A DNA stretch of 64,000 nucleotides. It comes from Anaeromyxobacter dehalogenans 2CP-C (GTDB taxonomy: Bacteria; Myxococcota; Myxococcia; Myxococcales; Anaeromyxobacteraceae). Of this stretch, positions 39,181-47,993 are shown piece after piece; position 1 is the first letter of the stretch, and every line of letters starts with the position of its first letter. The notes under the pieces were generated by a model, which worked only from the letters and a program-made list of their open reading frames with translations, searched no databases and was not told the origin of the DNA. The DNA lies in NCBI RefSeq assembly GCF_000013385.1, contig NC_007760.1, positions 4,872,001 through 4,936,000 on the forward strand, in the 5' to 3' direction. The position numbers were made by a program, and so were the translations under genes.

Positions 39181-39612
39181 ATGACCCGCCGCTCGTTCCT
39201 CCTCGCCCTGCTCGCCCTGGTCACCCTCGCCCCCGCCGTCTCCCGGGCCGACGTGCCCGTGCACGTCCGCGTCATCAAGGGCTCGCGCAAGGGCCCGCCG
39301 CACATCGACCCGCGCCTCGCGAACCTGAAGCGCCAGCTCTCGCCGCTCGCGTACGTGCGCTGGGAGCAGACCTCCGAGCAGGAGGTCTCGCTCACCCGCG
39401 GCAAGACCGAGTTCGTGAGCCTGCCCGACGGCGATCACGTGGGCGTGACGCTGCAGGAGCAGCGCGGCAACACCGTGACCCTCGAGGTCGCGCTCGCCTC
39501 GCGCAACACGCAGTCCCGGCTCACCGTCGAGCGCGGCCAGCGCATCGTGCACCAGGTGACCGGCGAGAAGAGCGGCGCCGCGTTCTTCCTGACGGTGATC
39601 GCGGGGCCCTGA
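39181..39612 (+). CDS. Small exported protein, unknown
   Basis: 143 residues with a clear signal peptide (RRSFLLALLALVTLAPAVSRA). The mature part VPVHVRVIKGSRKGP to the end is beta-rich and polar, about 120 residues, with no Cys and no catalytic motif that I recognise. It follows the anti-sigma gene by 17 bases with GAGAGG before the ATG, so it probably shares that operon and could be a target or a periplasmic modulator of the sigma system. Confidence 0.75.
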   Translation: MTRRSFLLALLALVTLAPAVSRADVPVHVRVIKGSRKGPPHIDPRLANLKRQLSPLAYVRWEQTSEQEVSLTRGKTEFVSLPDGDHVGVTLQEQRGNTVTLEVALASRNTQSRLTVERGQRIVHQVTGEKSGAAFFLTVIAGP

Positions 39613-39635
39613 GCTCCGCCCACCCTCCGCCCTGA

Positions 39636-39794
39636 CCCTTCGACTCCGGCCGGGCCTCGGGCCCGGCCTACGCTCAGGGTGAGCGGGTCCTCGGATCGCT
39701 CATCCCGAGCGTAGGCCGTGCCGCCAGGCACGGCCGGAGTCGAGGGATCATCCCGAGCGTGGCGCGGCCCGTGGGCCACGCGGAGTCGAGGGAC
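39636..39794. repeat. Palindromic intergenic repeat cluster 9
   Basis: CCCTTCGACTCCGGCCGGGCC-tcg-GGCCCGGCC element, CGCTCAGGGTGAGCGGGTCC, then a GGCCGTGCC-gcca-GGCACGGCC copy with GAGTCGAGGGA, then a degraded GTGGCGCGGCCCGTGGGCCA copy. It ends one base before the wzc stop and is the last such repeat before the polysaccharide locus. Confidence 0.88.
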
Positions 39795-39795
39795 C

Positions 39796-42033
39796 CTACT
39801 TGTACGAATACTGGTAGTGGTACGCGCTCCGCCGGCCCAGGCCGCGGTCGAGGCGCACGTCGTTCATCACGATGCCGTGGACGCGGGCGCCGGCGCGGGT
39901 GAGCTGGCGCAGGCCGGCCTGGATCTCGCGGATCGGGTGCTTGCCCGCCTTCACCACGAACAGGTTCACGCCCGCCTGGCGCGCGATGAGCGCGCCGTCG
40001 GCGACGGCGAGGATGGGCGGGGTGTCCACCACCACGAGGTCCCACTTCGCCGACAGCTCCTCGAGCAGCCGCTGGAAGCGCTCCGAGCCGATCAGCTCGG
40101 CCGGGTTGGGCGGGATGGTGCCGGTGGTGAGCAGGTGGATGTTCTCGTGCTCGGTGTCGCGGAGCGCGCTCGCGAGCGTGTGCTCACCGCTCAGGACGTC
40201 GGTGAGCCCGGGGGCGCGATCGCCGCCCAGGAAGCGGTGCAGGTGGCCGCGCCGGAGGTCGGCGTCCACCACCACGACGCGCTTGCCCGCCTCGGCGAGC
40301 AGGACGGCGAGGTTCGCGGTGACGAACGACTTGCCGATGCCCGGCGCCGGGCCGCCCACCGTGAGGACGTTGGAGGTCGCCTCGAGGAGCGCGAACTGCA
40401 CGCTGGTGCGCAGGCTGCGGAGCGCCTCGACCGCGAGGTCGTTCGGATCGGTGCGCGCGAGCACCGGGTGCTTGCCGGTGCGCCCCGCCGCGCGGGTGGC
40501 GATCACCTCCGCCTCGCTGTGCGGCACCGCGGCGTGCACGCCCACCCCGGTGGCCCGCTCCAGCGCGTCCGGATCCTCGACGCCCTGGTCGAGCGCCCGG
40601 CGCACGAACGCGAGCGCCACGCCGCCGGCGAGGCCGAGCAGCAGCGCGAGCGCCACCACCGCGCCGCGCTTCGGCGCGACCGGCTTCAGCGGCACGAGCG
40701 CGGCGTCGAGGATGCGCACGTTGCCGACCGTGCCCTCCTTCACGACCTTCAGCTCCTGCGCCTTGTTGAGGAGCGTGAGGTACAGCTCGTTCGCGACCTT
40801 CACGTCGCGCAGGCGGCGGGCCGACTCCAGCTCCGCCTCCGGCAGCTTGCGCATGCGCGCCTCGAGGTTCCGGCGCTCCTCCTCCAGCCGGCCCATCTTC
40901 TGGCGGGCGGCGATGAGCAGCGGGTGGTCCTCGGTGAAGCGCTGGCGCAGGGCGGCGATCTCGAGCTGCAGCTCGGAGGCGGCCTTCTCGATGTCCACCG
41001 CGCGGGTGAGCGCGGCCTGCGTCTCCATGGAGACGTCCACGCTGCCCTTGGCCGAGCGGTAGGCCTCGAGGTCGCGCTCGGCCGCGTCGAGCTTGCCGCG
41101 CAGCTCGGGGAGCTGCGTCTCCAGGAACTCGAGCGTCTTCTCGGCCTCGGCGCTCTTGCGCTCCACGTTCTGGCGCAGGTAGGCGCTCGAGAGCGCGTCG
41201 AGGATGGCCGCGGCGCGGGCCGGGTCCTCGTCCTCCAGCGCGAGCTGGATGACGCCGGTCTTCTTGCCCTTCTCCGAGATCCGCAGGCCCTCCTGCAGGT
41301 CGGCGATGGCCGCGTCGCGCGGCTGGTGCGACACCCGGAACTGCGTGCCCGGGCGCGCCACCAGCTCCGCCACGAACAGCTCGGTGCGCCGCCCCGAGGC
41401 GGCCGCGCCCACGGCGCCCTCCACCAGGAGCTCGCCGTCCGGATCGAGCAGCGCGAAGCGCCCGCCCTCGCGGGCCTCCAGCGTGAGCGCCTCGCCCTCC
41501 AGCTCCTCCGGCACCGCGAGCCGGCCGAGCGTGAGCTTCTCGCCGCCCCAGCCGAAGCGCCCGAAGCCCGGCAGCGCCGAGGCCGGCGCGTCGCCCTGGT
41601 GGCGGCGCGCCAGGAAGCGACCGACCACCGGGAAGCGCCGCGGCTCGGCGGTGATCTCGAGCTTCAGCGCGTCCACGACCGAGCCGACCAGCGAGCGCGA
41701 GCGGAGGATCTCCATCTCGGTCTCGGCCGGCGAGGCCTCGCTGAACAGCGCCGAGAGATCGCCCAGCGCCCCGGTGCCGCCCTTCTTGTCCTCCACCTGC
41801 ACGAGCGCGTCGGAGCGGTACACCGGCGTCGCGAGGAGCGCGTAGGCGACGCCGAGCACGAGCGCGACCGCGGCCGCGCCGGCGATGAGCCAGCGCCCCT
41901 GCACCAGCACGTCGAGGTACTCGGCGAGGCTCACCTCGTCGCCGTCGCCGGCGTCGTAGGCGGGCTCGGGCGGCGGCGCGCCGCGCTGCTCCGGGAGCAT
42001 CTCCAGGGCCGGACGGCCGGGCTTCGGGGTCAT
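39796..42033 (-). CDS. wzc: Wzc-like polysaccharide co-polymerase and tyrosine autokinase
   Basis: 745 residues. Wzz-type chain-length domain with membrane helices near 50-70 and 450-470 and a long periplasmic coiled coil between them. The cytosolic BY-kinase has Walker A' GPAPGIGKS, Walker A-like VVVVDADLRRG and Walker B LVVVDTPP. The C-terminus ends in a tyrosine cluster (YHYQYSYK), the autophosphorylation target that Wzb reverses. It controls polymer length and export. The start at 42033 shares one base with the wza stop (TGATG). Confidence 0.92.
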   Translation of the reverse strand: MTPKPGRPALEMLPEQRGAPPPEPAYDAGDGDEVSLAEYLDVLVQGRWLIAGAAAVALVLGVAYALLATPVYRSDALVQVEDKKGGTGALGDLSALFSEASPAETEMEILRSRSLVGSVVDALKLEITAEPRRFPVVGRFLARRHQGDAPASALPGFGRFGWGGEKLTLGRLAVPEELEGEALTLEAREGGRFALLDPDGELLVEGAVGAAASGRRTELFVAELVARPGTQFRVSHQPRDAAIADLQEGLRISEKGKKTGVIQLALEDEDPARAAAILDALSSAYLRQNVERKSAEAEKTLEFLETQLPELRGKLDAAERDLEAYRSAKGSVDVSMETQAALTRAVDIEKAASELQLEIAALRQRFTEDHPLLIAARQKMGRLEEERRNLEARMRKLPEAELESARRLRDVKVANELYLTLLNKAQELKVVKEGTVGNVRILDAALVPLKPVAPKRGAVVALALLLGLAGGVALAFVRRALDQGVEDPDALERATGVGVHAAVPHSEAEVIATRAAGRTGKHPVLARTDPNDLAVEALRSLRTSVQFALLEATSNVLTVGGPAPGIGKSFVTANLAVLLAEAGKRVVVVDADLRRGHLHRFLGGDRAPGLTDVLSGEHTLASALRDTEHENIHLLTTGTIPPNPAELIGSERFQRLLEELSAKWDLVVVDTPPILAVADGALIARQAGVNLFVVKAGKHPIREIQAGLRQLTRAGARVHGIVMNDVRLDRGLGRRSAYHYQYSYK

Positions 42034-43127
42034 CAGTACGCTCCCGTCCGGTTGCCGACGTCCACCGTCTGCCAGATGCCCTGCACGGTCGGGAGGATCT
42101 GCGTCATGACGCGGTTCCAGTCGGTGAGCTTGTACTGCGAGACGAAGACGACGTCGTACGGCTCGAGCTGGAACTGCACCGCGAGCAGCAGCGCGTCGGC
42201 GCTGGAGGCGTCGAGCTTGAAGACGCGCGGCGCCTCGTAGCGGCCGCGGAGCACGTAGACCTCGCCCGGGTTCGAGGTGATCGGGTCGAAGCCCTCCGAG
42301 TCGCCGATCGCCTCGGCGAGGCTCATGCGCCCCTTCGCCATCAGCTTGGAGGAGGGCTTGCGCACCTCGCCCAGCACGAAGACCTTGTTCTGCTCGCGGC
42401 TCGGCACGTTCAGGATGTCGCCGTCCTGCAGCAGCCAGTTCTGCGAGACGTCGCCCTCCTCGTAGAGCGCCTGGAGGTCGAGCGCGTAGGTCCTGCCGGC
42501 GCGGGTGAGCGTGACGCCGCGGGTCCAGGCGTCCTTGGTGAGGCCCTTCGCCGACGCGATGGCGTCCTGCACGCGCACCGGCACGTCGGTGACCGGGAGC
42601 GTCGAGGGCTGCACCACCTCGCCGGTGACCTGGAAGCGCTTGCCGCGGAACGCCGCCACGCGGACGTCGAGCTGCGGGTTCGCGACGTACTTGCGGAGCC
42701 GCTCGGTGAGGAGCGCGCGGATCTCCGGGAGCGTCTTCCCCGCCACCTCCACCACGCCGACGTGCGGGTAGAACATGGTGCCGTCGGCGTTGACCGGGTT
42801 GCCGGTCTGCTCCGGCGGGCGGTACTCGCCGGCCGGGATGGTCAGCTCCGGGTGATCCCACACGATGATGGAGAGGACGTCGTACGGCGCCACCCGGTAC
42901 TGGTAGCCCGCGAGCGTCTCGGCGAGCGGGTCCGCGGGCCGGGCGCCGGCCGCGCGGGCGCGCGCCCCCGCCTGCTCCACCAGCAGCGCCGGCGTGATCG
43001 GCAGCACCTTCACGTCCGCGCCCTGCTCGCCGCGCCCCTCGAGCGCGGACTCCTTCATGTGCAGGCCCGGGGAGATGTGCGAGCAGCCGGACAGCGCGAC
43101 GGCGAACAGGAGGACGCTGCGTCTCAC
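42033..43127 (-). CDS. wza: Wza-like outer-membrane polysaccharide export lipoprotein
   Basis: 364 residues from a GTG at 43127, preceded by GGAAGG. Signal peptide with lipobox LSGC (Cys15). The PES domain is visible in YRVAPYDVLSIIVWDHPELT and the SLBB-like strands in FRGKRFQVTGEVVQPSTLPV. This protein type forms the outer-membrane channel. The Wzb gene overlaps its start by four bases, keeping all three control genes coupled. Confidence 0.92.
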   Translation of the reverse strand: MRRSVLLFAVALSGCSHISPGLHMKESALEGRGEQGADVKVLPITPALLVEQAGARARAAGARPADPLAETLAGYQYRVAPYDVLSIIVWDHPELTIPAGEYRPPEQTGNPVNADGTMFYPHVGVVEVAGKTLPEIRALLTERLRKYVANPQLDVRVAAFRGKRFQVTGEVVQPSTLPVTDVPVRVQDAIASAKGLTKDAWTRGVTLTRAGRTYALDLQALYEEGDVSQNWLLQDGDILNVPSREQNKVFVLGEVRKPSSKLMAKGRMSLAEAIGDSEGFDPITSNPGEVYVLRGRYEAPRVFKLDASSADALLLAVQFQLEPYDVVFVSQYKLTDWNRVMTQILPTVQGIWQTVDVGNRTGAY

Positions 43128-43570
43128 GAGACCTTCCACACCTTCTCCTCGAAGTCGTCGAGCCCGCGCTCGATGAGCGCGAGCGCGCGCTCGAACGCCG
43201 GGCGGCCCTGGCGATAGGGATCCGGCACGTCGAACGCGCCGAAGCGGCCCAGCCGCTGGACGCGCCCGCGCGCGCCCGGGGCGATGGCCTCGACCTCGCG
43301 CCGGTGGCCCTCCTCCATCACGAGCACGAGGTCGAAGCCCGAGAGGAGCGCCGGGGTGAGCTGCCGGGCCCGGTGCGCCGTGAGGTCGAGCCCGCGCGCC
43401 GAGAGGAGCTCGCGCGCCGTCTCGTCGGCCGGGCGGCCCACCAGCGCCGCCACGCCCGCGGACTCGACGCGCGCGCCGGCCCGCCCCTCGAACCGGGCCC
43501 GCAGGAGGGCCTCGGCCATCGGGCTGCGGCAGATGTTGCCGACGCAAACCATGAGTACGCGGTCGAGCAT
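43124..43570 (-). CDS. wzb: Low-molecular-weight protein tyrosine phosphatase Wzb
   Basis: 148 residues. The P-loop VCVGNICRSP (C-x5-R-S) near residues 8-17 and the acid loop DVPDPYRQG near 115 define the LMW-PTP family. It dephosphorylates the Wzc tyrosine cluster. The ATG at 43570 is preferred; the longer reading extends into the upstream gap. It heads the wzb-wza-wzc operon. Confidence 0.93.
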   Translation of the reverse strand: MLDRVLMVCVGNICRSPMAEALLRARFEGRAGARVESAGVAALVGRPADETARELLSARGLDLTAHRARQLTPALLSGFDLVLVMEEGHRREVEAIAPGARGRVQRLGRFGAFDVPDPYRQGRPAFERALALIERGLDDFEEKVWKVS

Positions 43571-43708
43571 CGTAGGGGGGCGAAAGAAGCCGGGTTTTAC
43601 CCCACGCTGCGCGTCAAGTCGAGCCGGCCGGGCGGTGAGAGATTCGCCCCTACAGTGGCCGCCCACCAAAGGCGGCACGCCTGCATGCCCCCGGACGGTC
43701 AGTGCGGC

Positions 43709-45196
43709 TCACGCCGAGCGCTGGTCCCTCCCGGCCTGCCGCGCATTTCCGATGGCCCGCCGCAGCCGGACCCGGCTGCGGATGCGCTCCAGCACCGGCT
43801 CCACCTCGCGGCACAGCAGCTCGACCGCGATCTCGGTGTCGCGATCGACCTTCCTCCGACCGTCGGCCCAGCCGAGCAGCAGCTCGTCCCCGGCCGAGCG
43901 CTCGCCTCCGATGCCGAACGTCGCGCACGCGAGGTCGCTCGCCGCCGGCTCGGCGCCGCTCGAGTAGAGGCGCCGTGGCCCGCCGTGGGTGCCCAGGCGG
44001 AGTTGCACCTCGCGGGCCCTCAGCGCCCGCGCGGCCGGCTCGATCGCGCGCCACAGCTCGTCGAAGCTCTCGGCCGCATCCAGCGCAGGGCGCGCCTGCA
44101 GCACCGCCTGGCGCATGGCCGCGTTCCGCTTGCGCGCCTCGAGCACCTCGAGCGCGTTCTCCACGCGGAAGAAGCCGAGGCGGTACAGGCCGCACGCCGA
44201 CAGCGTCGCGAGCACGAGCAGACCGCCGAACGCCTGCGCCGGGGTGGCGTGCGCCAGCGCGATGGCGGTGCAGCCCAGCAGCACGGAGGCGCCGTGGAGC
44301 ACGAGCACGGTCTGGCGGTGCGTCAGCCCGAGATCGAGCAGGCGATGGTGGATGTGGCCCCGGTCCGCCGAGAACATCGGGACGCCGCGCGCCGCGCGGC
44401 GGCTCATGGCGAGCAGCGTGTCGGCGATGGGCAGGCCGAGCGCGACGATCGGGATCAGCAGCGAGACGGCCGTGGTGGACTTCTGGTGGGTGCCGATCGA
44501 CAGCGTCGCGAGCACGAAGCCGAGGAACATGGACCCCGAGTCGCCCATGAAGATCGACGCCGGGTTCAGGTTGTAGCGGAGGAAGCCGAGCACCGCGCCG
44601 GCGAGCACCGCGGCGAAGAAGATCATGCCCGGGCGCCCGTGCTGCGCGCCCACCGCGACGGTGGTCGCCAGGGCGACGACCGCCACCCCGCCGGCGAGGC
44701 CGTCCAGGCCGTCGATGAGGTTGAGGGCGTTGATGATGCCCGCGATCCAGAGGAGCGTGAACGGGAACGCGAGGAAGCCCAGCTCGAGGTGCGGTCCGAA
44801 CGGATTCGCCAGCGTCTCGATGCGGAAGCCGGACCAGTACATGGCGGCCGCGACGCCGAACTGGACCGCGAACTTGGTCCGGGCGTTCGCGCCGCGGAGG
44901 TCGTCGAAGATACCCAGCGCCGCGATCACCGCGCCGCCGGCCAGGAACGCGCCCGTCATGACAGGCGAAGGGGTGAAGCCGGCGATCGGACCCATGAGCC
45001 GCGCCAGACCCACCGCCCCGAAGAACGCCACGATGATGGCGATGCCCCCGAGCCGTGGGACAGCCCGGCCGTGGATCTTCCGCGAGCTGTGCGCCACGTC
45101 GAGCGCGCCGCGCCGCTTCGCTGCGTCGCGAACGAGCGGCGTGGCGACCAGGCTGATGGCTGCGGCGACCGAAAATCCCAGGAAAGCGGCGTTCAA
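43709..45196 (-). CDS. wecA: WecA-like undecaprenyl-phosphate sugar-1-phosphate transferase with C-terminal extension
   Basis: 495 residues from a TTG at 45196 after GGGAG. The first about 340 residues are an 11-helix MraY/WecA transferase: FDDLRG, NALNLIDGLDGLAGG, FMGDSGSMFLG and the DRGHIHHRLLDLG loop that places UDP-GlcNAc. It should start lipid-linked repeat units with GlcNAc-1-P. About 150 soluble residues follow the last helix, with a helical linker (RVENALEVLEARKRNA) and a small mixed fold resembling GAF-like domains. That tail is absent from enteric WecA. Confidence 0.88.
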   Translation of the reverse strand: MNAAFLGFSVAAAISLVATPLVRDAAKRRGALDVAHSSRKIHGRAVPRLGGIAIIVAFFGAVGLARLMGPIAGFTPSPVMTGAFLAGGAVIAALGIFDDLRGANARTKFAVQFGVAAAMYWSGFRIETLANPFGPHLELGFLAFPFTLLWIAGIINALNLIDGLDGLAGGVAVVALATTVAVGAQHGRPGMIFFAAVLAGAVLGFLRYNLNPASIFMGDSGSMFLGFVLATLSIGTHQKSTTAVSLLIPIVALGLPIADTLLAMSRRAARGVPMFSADRGHIHHRLLDLGLTHRQTVLVLHGASVLLGCTAIALAHATPAQAFGGLLVLATLSACGLYRLGFFRVENALEVLEARKRNAAMRQAVLQARPALDAAESFDELWRAIEPAARALRAREVQLRLGTHGGPRRLYSSGAEPAASDLACATFGIGGERSAGDELLLGWADGRRKVDRDTEIAVELLCREVEPVLERIRSRVRLRRAIGNARQAGRDQRSA

Positions 45197-45550
45197 CGGC
45201 GCTCTCCCACCCGTGCGCCTTCGGCGCCCGGGCCCACCCCAGTGCACGTCATGTTTCGGGCATTCCTCGGTTGCGACCGCCGGGTTACCCCGCGGTCCTA
45301 GTTCTCTACGTCAAACCTGACCCGATGACCAGTCCTGCTGAACTCCGTGGAGTGCAAACGTGACACCACGTGTTCGACCACGGACGGTGTGTACTTCTCA
45401 TCGGGGACGAGCGCTGGTGGGTGAGCGAGCATCGCCCGCTCATCGTCGTCTCCGAACGGACATTCGCCTCTTGCGGAGTCGTTCGCGCCGTCTTCCCTTG
45501 ACCCCTGCGTCGCGCCTAGACTCGCCGCCCTCTCAACTTCCAGGGGCCAC
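45197..45550. other. Divergent gap at the edge of the A+T-richer island
   Basis: No gene with family signature is seen in these 354 bases. Composition begins to shift toward A+T near 45300. A TTGACC at 45498-45503 and a TAGACT at 45517-45522 are only 13 bases apart, too close for a sigma70 pair. The region must hold promoters for wecA (leftward) and the wecC-like gene (rightward), but I cannot place them confidently. Confidence 0.4.
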
Positions 45551-46876
45551 ATGAGGACGCTGCTCACACACATCTCCAACCGCTCGGCCCACGTCGGCGT
45601 AATCGGTCAGGGCTATGTCGGACTGCCGCTCGCACTGGTATTCAGGGAAGCCGGCTTTCGCGTGACAGGCTTCGATGTCGATCCGAAGAAGACCGACGCG
45701 CTTCGACGTGGCGAGTCTTACATCAAACACATCGGCGCAGAGCGCGTCTCGGCGGCAGTCGCCAGCAAACAATTTGACGCCACGACGAACTTCGATCTGC
45801 TCGCCGAATGCGACGCGATCTTGGTGTGCGTCCCTACGCCGCTCGGTCTCCACCGCGAACCAGACAACTCGTACATCCACCGCACCGCGCGCGAAATCGC
45901 AAAGCGACTGCGGAAGGGGCAACTCGTCGTCGTGGAATCGACCACCTATCCCGGCACCACGGACGAGGAAGTGCAGGCGATCTTCGCGCCGACGGGCCTG
46001 CGAACGCCCGACGATTACTTCCTCGCGTTCTCGCCCGAACGTGAAGACCCGGGGCGTAAGGATTTCTCGACCAAGTCGATCCCGAAGGTGGTGGGGGGCG
46101 TCAATTCCGCCTCAACCGAGGTCGCGGCGGCACTCTACTCAGCAGCGCTCGATCGCGTGGTACCCGTGTCCTCGTCTCGGGTTGCGGAGTCCGCGAAGCT
46201 GCTCGAGAACATCTTCCGCTCGGTTAACATTGCACTCGTCAACGAGCTCAAGGTCATTTTTGATCGCATGGGCATCGATGTTTGGGAGGTGATCGAGGCG
46301 GCAAAGACGAAGCCGTTCGGCTTCATGCCGTTCTATCCGGGACCCGGGCTAGGGGGCCACTGCATCCCGCTCGATCCCTTCTACCTGTCGTGGAAGGCAG
46401 CTGAGCATGGTGACTGGGCGCGATTCATCGAGCTCGCCGGCGAGATCAACACCAGGATGCCTCGCTACGTCGTCGACAAGGTGATGCGCGCGCTCAACGA
46501 TGACGGGAAGGCGCTCAAGGGAGCGCGAGTGGTCGTCCTCGGCTTGTCGTACAAGGCCAACATCGATGACGACCGCGAGTCGCCCTCCTACGAGATTCTT
46601 GAACTCCTGAAGGACTCCGGCGCCGTCGTCGACTACTGCGACCCCTACTTCCCGGCAACACACAAGACGCGGCGCCACGACCTTGGACTCGTGACGATCC
46701 CGTGCACGGCCGAGGCCTTCTCTCGCTATGACGCAATCGTCCTTTCGACCGCTCATGACTGTTTCAAGGATCCCGCCCTGTACGAACGCGCCACGCTGGT
46801 GGTCGATACTCGCAACGTCATCGGGCCGCTCCTGGCGAAGCGGCGCGCCGGCGCTCCGCGACTGGTGAAGGCCTAA
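45551..46876 (+). CDS. wecC: UDP-N-acetyl-D-mannosamine dehydrogenase-like, WecC type
   Basis: 441-residue UDP-sugar 6-dehydrogenase. Rossmann start HVGVIGQGYVGLPLALVF, substrate loop SPEREDPG, and catalytic region PGPGLGGHCIPLDPFYL with the Cys nucleophile. With WecB encoded next, UDP-ManNAc to UDP-ManNAcA is the likely reaction; UDP-GlcNAc dehydrogenase (VipA-like) is the alternative. Its sequence is closely related to the gene at 61119-62441, but codon usage is visibly less G+C-rich. Opens the acquired island. Confidence 0.88.
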   Translation: MRTLLTHISNRSAHVGVIGQGYVGLPLALVFREAGFRVTGFDVDPKKTDALRRGESYIKHIGAERVSAAVASKQFDATTNFDLLAECDAILVCVPTPLGLHREPDNSYIHRTAREIAKRLRKGQLVVVESTTYPGTTDEEVQAIFAPTGLRTPDDYFLAFSPEREDPGRKDFSTKSIPKVVGGVNSASTEVAAALYSAALDRVVPVSSSRVAESAKLLENIFRSVNIALVNELKVIFDRMGIDVWEVIEAAKTKPFGFMPFYPGPGLGGHCIPLDPFYLSWKAAEHGDWARFIELAGEINTRMPRYVVDKVMRALNDDGKALKGARVVVLGLSYKANIDDDRESPSYEILELLKDSGAVVDYCDPYFPATHKTRRHDLGLVTIPCTAEAFSRYDAIVLSTAHDCFKDPALYERATLVVDTRNVIGPLLAKRRAGAPRLVKA

Positions 46877-46880
46877 GGTC

Positions 46881-47993
46881 ATGAATATTCTGCACGTAGT
46901 CGGTGCTCGACCCAACTTCATGAAGATTGCGCCGATAATGGGCGCCATCGCTCGCGTGGGCTTCGCGCGGCAGAGGCTTGTTCATACCGGCCAGCACTAC
47001 GACGCCTCGATGTCCGACGTGTTCTTTAGCGACCTCGGCATGCCGCGACCCGACATCCATCTGGGAGTCGGCTCCGGCTCGCACGCGGAGCAGACCGCGA
47101 AGGTTCTTGTCGGATTCGAAGCGGTATGCAGAGACGAGCATCCCGACCTCGTCGTCGTGGCCGGAGACGTGAACTCCACGCTAGCTTGTGCGCTCGATGC
47201 GGCAAAGCTCTGTATCCCTTGCGCGCACGTCGAGGCAGGCCTTCGCTCGCGCGACATGACGATGCCCGAGGAGGTCAATCGCCTCGTAACAGACCGCGTC
47301 TGCGAACTCCTCTTCACACCATCGCCTGACGCTGACGAAAACCTTCTGAAGGAGGGCACGGACCCGGCCCACATTCACCTCGTCGGAAACGTCATGATCG
47401 ACACGCTCATGGCACACCTGCCGAAAGCGCGCGCTACCGGCACCCCCGAACGCCTCGGGGTGCTACCGGGGTCCTACGCGGTCATGACGTTGCACCGTCC
47501 ATCCAACGTGGACGACCGAGATACGTTCGCCGGGCTGCTGGACGCAGTTGCGCACGTTCAGCGATTCCTGCCGGTCGTGTTCCCGGTACATCCAAGGACC
47601 CGGAGCCGTTTGGATGAGTTTTCGCTCACCCCTCGGCTGACGCAGATGTCCAACGTCAAGCTTTGCGCGCCCCTGGGATACTTGGAATTTTTGGGCCTGA
47701 CTTCTCAGGCGAAGCTCGTCCTCACGGATTCGGGCGGACTCCAGGAGGAGACGACGGCACTCGGCGTGCCTTGCCTAACGCTCAGGGAGAACACCGAGCG
47801 GCCCGTCACCGTTACGCACGGGACGAACACCCTGGTCGGCACGGACCCGCAGGCAATCATCGGTGCGGCAGATCGTGCGCTCGCGTCGCGCTGCGCGCCT
47901 CGCTTCGTACCGCTGTGGGACGGGCACGCAAGCGATCGCATCGCGAGCGTCATCCAGTCATGGTGGTCGGCATCCGCTCGAAGCGTGGCGTGA
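46881..47993 (+). CDS. wecB: UDP-N-acetylglucosamine 2-epimerase WecB
   Basis: 370 residues with VVGARPNFMKIAPIMGAI, VAGDVNSTLACALDA, HVEAGLRSRDMTMPEEVNR and DSGGLQEETTALGVPCLTLR, all landmark segments of non-hydrolysing UDP-GlcNAc 2-epimerases. It supplies UDP-ManNAc for the preceding dehydrogenase. Four bases separate the two genes, and its stop overlaps the wzx start as GTGA. Confidence 0.95.
   Translation: MNILHVVGARPNFMKIAPIMGAIARVGFARQRLVHTGQHYDASMSDVFFSDLGMPRPDIHLGVGSGSHAEQTAKVLVGFEAVCRDEHPDLVVVAGDVNSTLACALDAAKLCIPCAHVEAGLRSRDMTMPEEVNRLVTDRVCELLFTPSPDADENLLKEGTDPAHIHLVGNVMIDTLMAHLPKARATGTPERLGVLPGSYAVMTLHRPSNVDDRDTFAGLLDAVAHVQRFLPVVFPVHPRTRSRLDEFSLTPRLTQMSNVKLCAPLGYLEFLGLTSQAKLVLTDSGGLQEETTALGVPCLTLRENTERPVTVTHGTNTLVGTDPQAIIGAADRALASRCAPRFVPLWDGHASDRIASVIQSWWSASARSVA

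Noticed and set aside
45498-45522. TTGACC and TAGACT before the wecC-like gene as a promoter
   Set aside because: The 13-base spacer is too short for a sigma70 promoter, and no alternative partner element fits.
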